A DNA stretch of 64,000 nt from Myxococcales bacterium. Its GTDB lineage: Bacteria; Myxococcota; Polyangia; Nannocystales; Nannocystaceae. The notes beneath the pieces were generated by a model. That model had not been told where the DNA came from and did no database searches. It worked only from the letters and a program-made list of their open reading frames with translations. The stretch's first letter is position 1. Each line of letters opens with the position of its first letter. The stretch is taken from positions 1 through 64,000 of the forward strand of contig JAEUJW010000101.1 of the NCBI GenBank assembly GCA_016793465.1, given 5' to 3'. Positions 60,056 to 64,000 of the stretch are shown piece by piece. The translations under genes and the position numbers were made by a program.

Positions 60056-60443
60056 GGCCCCGCAGGCTAACACCCGCCGCGCCCGCGCACGAAGTTTCCA
60101 GCCGCACCGCCGAGCCCTCCGCCCGCGCACGAAGTTCCAGCCGCACCGCCGAGTCCGCCGCCCGCGCGCCGCCCCCACGCCACCGAGCCGCCGCACCGCT
60201 GCACCGCCGCCCGCGCCCTCCGCTCGACCACCATCACGCCGGCGAGGCCCCCGCGCCGTCACGCCGGCTCCCGCGGCTCTCACGCCCTCCGCGCGTTCCG
60301 GCCGCCGCGACGCCCGCCGCAAATTTCTTGCCGGACCGGCGCCCTGCGCGTCGCCTCGCGCCCGTGCGCCGCGCACGTTCGCCCTGCGCCCGCGTTCGGG
60401 ACGGGAAATCGCGGTCCATGCGTACACCCCGTACACTGCCAGC
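60056..60443. other. Intergenic stretch with a short tandem repeat
   Basis: The region between the divergent CapA-like and NlpC/P60 genes. A near-identical unit beginning GCCCGCGCACGAAGTT is repeated at 60081-60120 and 60121-60159, differing mainly by one T. Single degenerate pieces lie further on. The rest is GC-rich. No gene or clear promoter is recognised. Confidence 0.5.
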
Positions 60444-61982
60444 GTGCCGCGCCCTCGCCTCATCCTCTCGCTCGCCCCGGGCCTCTGCGCGGCCGTCCTC
60501 GCCTGCACCCCGCCCGCGGCCCCCGACGAGCCGCCGCCGCAGCCCGCGGCCGCGCCGCCCGCCGAGCCCGCCCCGGACGTGTGCCCCGCCGAGGGCGTCG
60601 CGCCGGTGCCGATGCCGCGGACCCGCCCCGAGCACGAGACCCTCGCCTACTGGCTCGCGCGCACCGCCGAGGTCGCCGACCTCGACCGCCCCGTGCTGAC
60701 CGCCGCCGAGGTCGCCGCCCTCAACGCCGCCGCCCGCACCAGCCCCGCGCTCGGCTTCGGCGGCCGCGTCGACCTGCGCGCCCCCGTCGACCTCGCCGAC
60801 CTCGCCGCCGGCCTCGAGAACCGCCTCGGCTACCTGCGCGAGCGCTTCGCCGCCGGCAAGTACGTGCACCTCGACGGCACCCCGCTCGGCCCCGACGAGC
60901 AGGCCGCCTACGCCGGCCCGGTCACCGCCGGCGCGCTCGCCCAGGGCTTCCGCGCGCCGGTCCTGCCCGATCGCACAGGAACCACCGGACAGGTCCCGAA
61001 GGACAGCCCCGAGTTCCCCGCGGCCCCCGAGCTGCGCGTCGCCCTCGACCTCGTGCCGATCTACTGCGGCCCGCGCAAGGACCCCTACTACACCACCACC
61101 CGCGACCCCGCGTTCGACCGCAACCTGTGCTCGATGGCCCGCCCGCAGGAGGTCGTGCAGATCCTCCGCCCGTGGCACGGCGACCTCGTGCTCGCGCGCA
61201 CCACCTACGTCGCCGGCTGGATCGACGCCAGGGCCGCGGCCCTGTCGCCGCCGCTCGCCGACGCCGAGGCCCGCGCCTTCCTCGACGGCCCGTGGCAGCG
61301 CGTCGGCCACGACCTCGAGCTGAAGCTCGAGGACGGCGAGCGCCGCGTCCCGCTCCCGTTCGCCAGCCTCGTCCCGGTCGCCAGGGGCGAGCACCGCGTG
61401 ATGGTCGCGACCGACGCCGGCGTGCGCGTGGCCCTCGCCGACGACCCCGGCCTGCAACCCGCCCCGCGCCCGCTGACCCGCCGCGCCGTGCTCACCGACG
61501 CGTTCGCCTACCTCGGCCAGCGCTACGGCTGGGGCGACCGCGAGGGCGGCCGCGACTGCTCGCGCTACCTGATGGACCTGTTCGCCGGCATCGGCCTCGA
61601 GATCCCCCGCCACACCAGCGACCAGGCGATCGCCGGCTCCTACACCGTCGACGTGCCCGCGACCCTGCCCGAGCCCGACCGCCTGGCCCTGCTCGACGAG
61701 CACCTGCGCCGCGGCGTGGTCCTCTTGCACTTCCCCGGCCACATCATGATGTACCTCGGCCGCGACGCGGACGGCGTGCCCATGGCGATCCACTCGTTCG
61801 CCGAGTACCTCGTCCCGTGCGGCGGCCGCGTCGACGGCGCCCCCGCCGGCGAGCGCGAGACGCTGTTAAAAGTCGACGGCGTGCACGTCAGCGACCTCGA
61901 GCTGGGCCGCGGCAGCTCGCGTACCGCCTTCATCCAGCGGATCACCAAGATCACCGTGTTCGGCCCGCGCCCGGCCCCGTGA
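60444..61982 (+). CDS. NlpC/P60-family peptidoglycan hydrolase lipoprotein
   Basis: The product is 512 residues from the GTG at 60444. Lipobox AVLAC at residues 17-21. The middle region includes SH3-like segments (ALDLVPIYCGPRKDPYYTTT, VLARTTYVAGWID). The C-terminal NlpC/P60 peptidase has the nucleophile Cys372 (GGRDCSRYL) and His433 (FPGHIMMYLG), with a later acidic/His position less certain. It is expected to cleave peptide bonds in the cell wall outside the inner membrane. The stop TGA overlaps the ATG of the next gene (TGATG), so the two are coupled. Confidence 0.87.
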   Translation: MPRPRLILSLAPGLCAAVLACTPPAAPDEPPPQPAAAPPAEPAPDVCPAEGVAPVPMPRTRPEHETLAYWLARTAEVADLDRPVLTAAEVAALNAAARTSPALGFGGRVDLRAPVDLADLAAGLENRLGYLRERFAAGKYVHLDGTPLGPDEQAAYAGPVTAGALAQGFRAPVLPDRTGTTGQVPKDSPEFPAAPELRVALDLVPIYCGPRKDPYYTTTRDPAFDRNLCSMARPQEVVQILRPWHGDLVLARTTYVAGWIDARAAALSPPLADAEARAFLDGPWQRVGHDLELKLEDGERRVPLPFASLVPVARGEHRVMVATDAGVRVALADDPGLQPAPRPLTRRAVLTDAFAYLGQRYGWGDREGGRDCSRYLMDLFAGIGLEIPRHTSDQAIAGSYTVDVPATLPEPDRLALLDEHLRRGVVLLHFPGHIMMYLGRDADGVPMAIHSFAEYLVPCGGRVDGAPAGERETLLKVDGVHVSDLELGRGSSRTAFIQRITKITVFGPRPAP

Positions 61983-62743
61983 TGGTGGTACAGTCCGCGC
62001 CCATGCGCGGCAAACCCCCCGAGGTCGACCCCGTCGAAGACCTGCTCGAGTCCGTCTACGCCAAGGCCGAGGACGACCCCGACGCCGCACTCGCCCTGCT
62101 CGACGCCGCCGATCCGGAGCTGGCCGGCGTGCCCGAGGTCCTGGCCTGCCGCGGCGAGCTGGTGTGGACCATCCAGGGCCCCGAGGCCGCGCAGACGTTC
62201 TTCGAACAGGCCGTCGCCGCCGACCCCGAGTTCGCCGACGCCCGCTACGAGCTGGCGGAGATCCACGGCCTGCTCGGCGAAGAAGAGGAGATGATCGCCC
62301 AGTTCCTCGAGGTCTACCGCCTCGACGCGATCGCCGACCGCCGCGAGCGCGTCGGCACCCCGAGCCAGCAGCGCTTCATCGCCGAGGTCGCCGAGGAGGT
62401 GCTCGCCAGCATCCCCGACGAGTTCCGCAGCCGCCTCGAGGCCGTGCCCGTGGTGCTCGAGGCCCGCCCCTCGAAGGCCCTGGTCGAGACCGGCTTCGAC
62501 CCCCGCGCCCTCGGCGTGTTCGACGGCGACATCGACTACGTGCAGCGCACGCGTGGCACCGAGTCGGTGCCGACGGTCATCGTGCCGGCGCCCACTCGCA
62601 TCGTCCTGTTCTACGCCAACCTCCTGACCAGCTTCCCCGACGAGGAGGTCCTGCGCGAGGAGATCGAGACGACGATCCTCCACGAGATCGGGCACTTCTT
62701 CGGCCTCGACGAGGACGACATGGAGCGCCTCGGGCTCGAGTAG
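61982..62743 (+). CDS. TPR-like protein with C-terminal minimal zincin (Zincin_1/DUF1025-like)
   Basis: The product is 253 residues if the overlapping ATG at 61982 is used (MVVQSAPMRG), or 246 from the ATG at 62003. The first ~115 residues are TPR-like helices (ALALLDAADPELAGVPEVLA, EQAVAADPEFADARYELAEI). The rest is a small zinc-peptidase fold ending with HEIGHFFG (HExxH at 234-238) near the C-terminus, as in the minimal zincin family. The Glu in HEIGH is present. No signal peptide, so cytoplasmic. It is coupled to the NlpC/P60 gene by TGATG. Confidence 0.82.
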   Translation: MVVQSAPMRGKPPEVDPVEDLLESVYAKAEDDPDAALALLDAADPELAGVPEVLACRGELVWTIQGPEAAQTFFEQAVAADPEFADARYELAEIHGLLGEEEEMIAQFLEVYRLDAIADRRERVGTPSQQRFIAEVAEEVLASIPDEFRSRLEAVPVVLEARPSKALVETGFDPRALGVFDGDIDYVQRTRGTESVPTVIVPAPTRIVLFYANLLTSFPDEEVLREEIETTILHEIGHFFGLDEDDMERLGLE

Positions 62744-62755
62744 CCGCGCGCTCGG

Positions 62756-63799
62756 CTACGGCGGCAGCGCCCGCGCCTTGACCACGCGGATGTCGCTGGC
62801 CGACAGGTGACAGACGAGCGCGTCGCCGACCGCGAGCGTGTCGGTGCGGCGAAACTTGTGGGTCGGCGGCTCGCCCTTGCGGCGCAGGCCGACCACCGCG
62901 GCGTCGAGGTGCTGCTCGGCGTCGAGCAGCGTCTTGCCGACCAGCGGGCTGCCGGCGTCGACGTCGACCTGCACGCTGACCATCACCGTGTCGCCGAGGC
63001 GGTAGGCCCCGAGCACGCGCTCGTCGAGCGCCGCGGCCGCGAAGATCGGCGCCGCCAGGGCCGACGTCGAGAACGTCGAGTCGACCGAGAACGCCTTGCC
63101 GAGCTTGTGCGCGACCGTCTGGTCGAAGAACCGCATGACCAGGCGGATCTTCGGGTTGATCTGCCGCGCGTCGATCGCGACCTCGAGGTTGGCCAGGTCG
63201 TCGTTGGTGCAGGCGATCACGCAGGCCGCGTGCTCGATGCCGAGGTCGCGCAGCAGGCTCTCGCGGCGGGCGTCGCCGATGACCAGCGGGACCCCGCGGG
63301 CGCGCGCCTCCTCGACGAACTGCCCGCCGTCCTTGGACTCGACGCAGATGACCTGGCGCCCGCGCGCGAGCAGCTCGTCGAGCACGCGGAAGCCGACGTG
63401 GCCGAGCCCGATCAGCACGATGTGGTCGCGGTACGTGTCTGCCATGATGTGCACCCAGGCGGTCCGGTGGTTATTAAAATCCAGCAGCGAGGTCCCGATC
63501 TTCAGCACGCCCTCGGCCAGCACCAGCGCGCCGACGAGCGGCACGGTGAAGTACATGACCCGCAGGATCCAGTCGCTCGGCAGCCCGCTCGAGTGCTCGA
63601 AGAACAGCTGGGTGTAGACCTGGTAGCAGGCGGCCACGAAGTCGAGGTTCTGGCCGGGGTCGCGCCACTGCAGGCTGAGCCCGCCGATCACCAGCAGCGC
63701 CACCAGCACCAGCACGCGCGGGGCCAGCAGCCGCGCCGCGTACAGCATGAACCGCAGGCGCGCGCGCAGCGGCGTCCGGATGCGGTTCGGGGCGGCCAT
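62756..63799 (-). CDS. Ion-channel-like membrane protein with RCK (TrkA-N/TrkA-C) domains
   Basis: The product is 347 residues from the ATG at 63799. Two hydrophobic helices at about 28-45 and 80-102 flank a loop in the position of a pore; the sequence there (VYTQLFFEHSSGLPSDW) has no TVGYG-like filter. The cytoplasmic part has the RCK Rossmann motif IVLIGLGHVGFRVL (about 127-140), VICVESKD, VIGDARRESLL and CVIACTNDDLANLE, then a TrkA-C-like end (SPLVGKTLLDAEQHL). It resembles prokaryotic K+ channels or KtrA-like gates. Convergent with the zincin gene by 12 bp. Confidence 0.82.
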   Translation of the reverse strand: MAAPNRIRTPLRARLRFMLYAARLLAPRVLVLVALLVIGGLSLQWRDPGQNLDFVAACYQVYTQLFFEHSSGLPSDWILRVMYFTVPLVGALVLAEGVLKIGTSLLDFNNHRTAWVHIMADTYRDHIVLIGLGHVGFRVLDELLARGRQVICVESKDGGQFVEEARARGVPLVIGDARRESLLRDLGIEHAACVIACTNDDLANLEVAIDARQINPKIRLVMRFFDQTVAHKLGKAFSVDSTFSTSALAAPIFAAAALDERVLGAYRLGDTVMVSVQVDVDAGSPLVGKTLLDAEQHLDAAVVGLRRKGEPPTHKFRRTDTLAVGDALVCHLSASDIRVVKARALPP

Positions 63800-63888
63800 C
63801 GCCGCCCGAAGCTACAACGAAACCCGCCCCCCGCAAAGGGGACGGGCCGCTTCACCCCGACGTCACGCGGCCCGGGCGGCCGCGGCGG

Positions 63889-64000
63889 TCAGCCCGGCAT
63901 GATCGAGCAGAACCCGCCGATGCACGTGCCCTCGCCGTCGCAGCAGGCCGAGTCGACCTCGCACGAGTCGCCGATGTGCGAGCACTGGTCGGGCATGTCG
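63889..64000 (-). CDS. Cys-rich protein, 3' end only
   Basis: The last 36 codons of a gene running off the right edge, ending in TGA at 63891-63889. The encoded tail contains DQCSHIGDSCEVDSACC and DGEGTCIGGFC. This spacing is typical of Cys-rich modules in myxobacterial surface proteins. It is too short to name a family. It lies 89 bp upstream of the channel-like gene on the same strand. Confidence 0.6.
   Translation of the reverse strand, partial: DMPDQCSHIGDSCEVDSACCDGEGTCIGGFCSIMPG

Noticed and set aside
1..64000. tRNA, rRNA, riboswitch or insertion-sequence transposase
   Set aside because: Nothing with tRNA-like arms and CCA end, conserved rRNA words, known riboswitch motifs or DDE transposase motifs was recognised by reading both strands; a covariance-model search would be decisive.

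Overview
The window is very GC-rich DNA (roughly 70-75% by eye) from what looks like a myxobacterium, most likely a Nannocystaceae-type delta-proteobacterium. This rests on the many exported lipoproteins whose lipobox cysteine is followed by long Ser/Thr/Gly/Asp spacers, a Cys-rich protein with a MYXO-CTERM-like tail, several Ser/Thr protein kinases (one fused to an ATPase), an FHA-sigma54 activator and ECF-sigma/kinase gene pairing. No rRNA, tRNA or CRISPR array was recognised. The organism assignment is inferred from gene style, not from a marker gene.

Region 1 (1-12.5 kb) looks like a mobile or plasmid-derived island. It holds a tyrosine recombinase running off the left edge and a proline-rich membrane protein. 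It also holds a two-gene partition operon: a ParA ATPase and a ribbon-helix-helix-like partner, overlapping as TAATG. About 0.5 kb upstream is an array of six direct repeats with an exact 68-bp period, and a seventh copy of the core lies over the -10 region and leader of the parA promoter. That fits one DNA-binding protein acting both as centromere binder and as autorepressor. Next come a GC-rich compound tandem repeat, three lipoprotein genes (one a probable zinc metallopeptidase, one with a degenerate von Willebrand A motif), a beta-propeller lipoprotein, a two-helix exported protein and a protein with two kinase domains in tandem. The island appears to end where a chromosomal Ser/Thr kinase gene is cut off just after its HRDFKPD motif (about 12.5 kb).

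Region 2 (12.5-31 kb) carries the ECF sigma gene paired with the broken kinase, a membrane histidine kinase, a large beta-propeller lipoprotein, small enzymes (acetoacetate-decarboxylase-like, VOC family, luciferase-like flavin oxidoreductase, OsmC family), an HTTM membrane protein with an exported partner, and a PknK-like kinase/ATPase facing an FHA-sigma54 activator tail to tail.

Region 3 (31-49 kb) has a multicopper oxidase lipoprotein, a serine beta-lactamase-fold lipoprotein, a TPR protein with a long acidic tract, an FG-GAP repeat membrane protein, and a divergent pair of a microbial-type poly(ADP-ribose) glycohydrolase and an Eco57I-class adenine methylase. A MYXO-CTERM-type Cys-rich protein follows.

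Region 4 (49-64 kb) has a thioredoxin-reductase-like flavoprotein, an AraC regulator, a PAS-GAF hybrid histidine kinase, a DUF4403-like lipoprotein, a J-domain protein, a polyphosphate kinase 2, a CapA-like lipoprotein, an NlpC/P60 lipoprotein translationally coupled to a TPR-zincin, an RCK/TrkA-type channel-like protein, and the 3' end of a Cys-rich protein at the right edge.

Many very long open frames exist on the non-coding strand because of the high GC content; they were treated as shadows. Starts were chosen from ribosome binding sites, signal peptides or conserved domain starts, and many remain uncertain because Shine-Dalgarno sequences are often weak.
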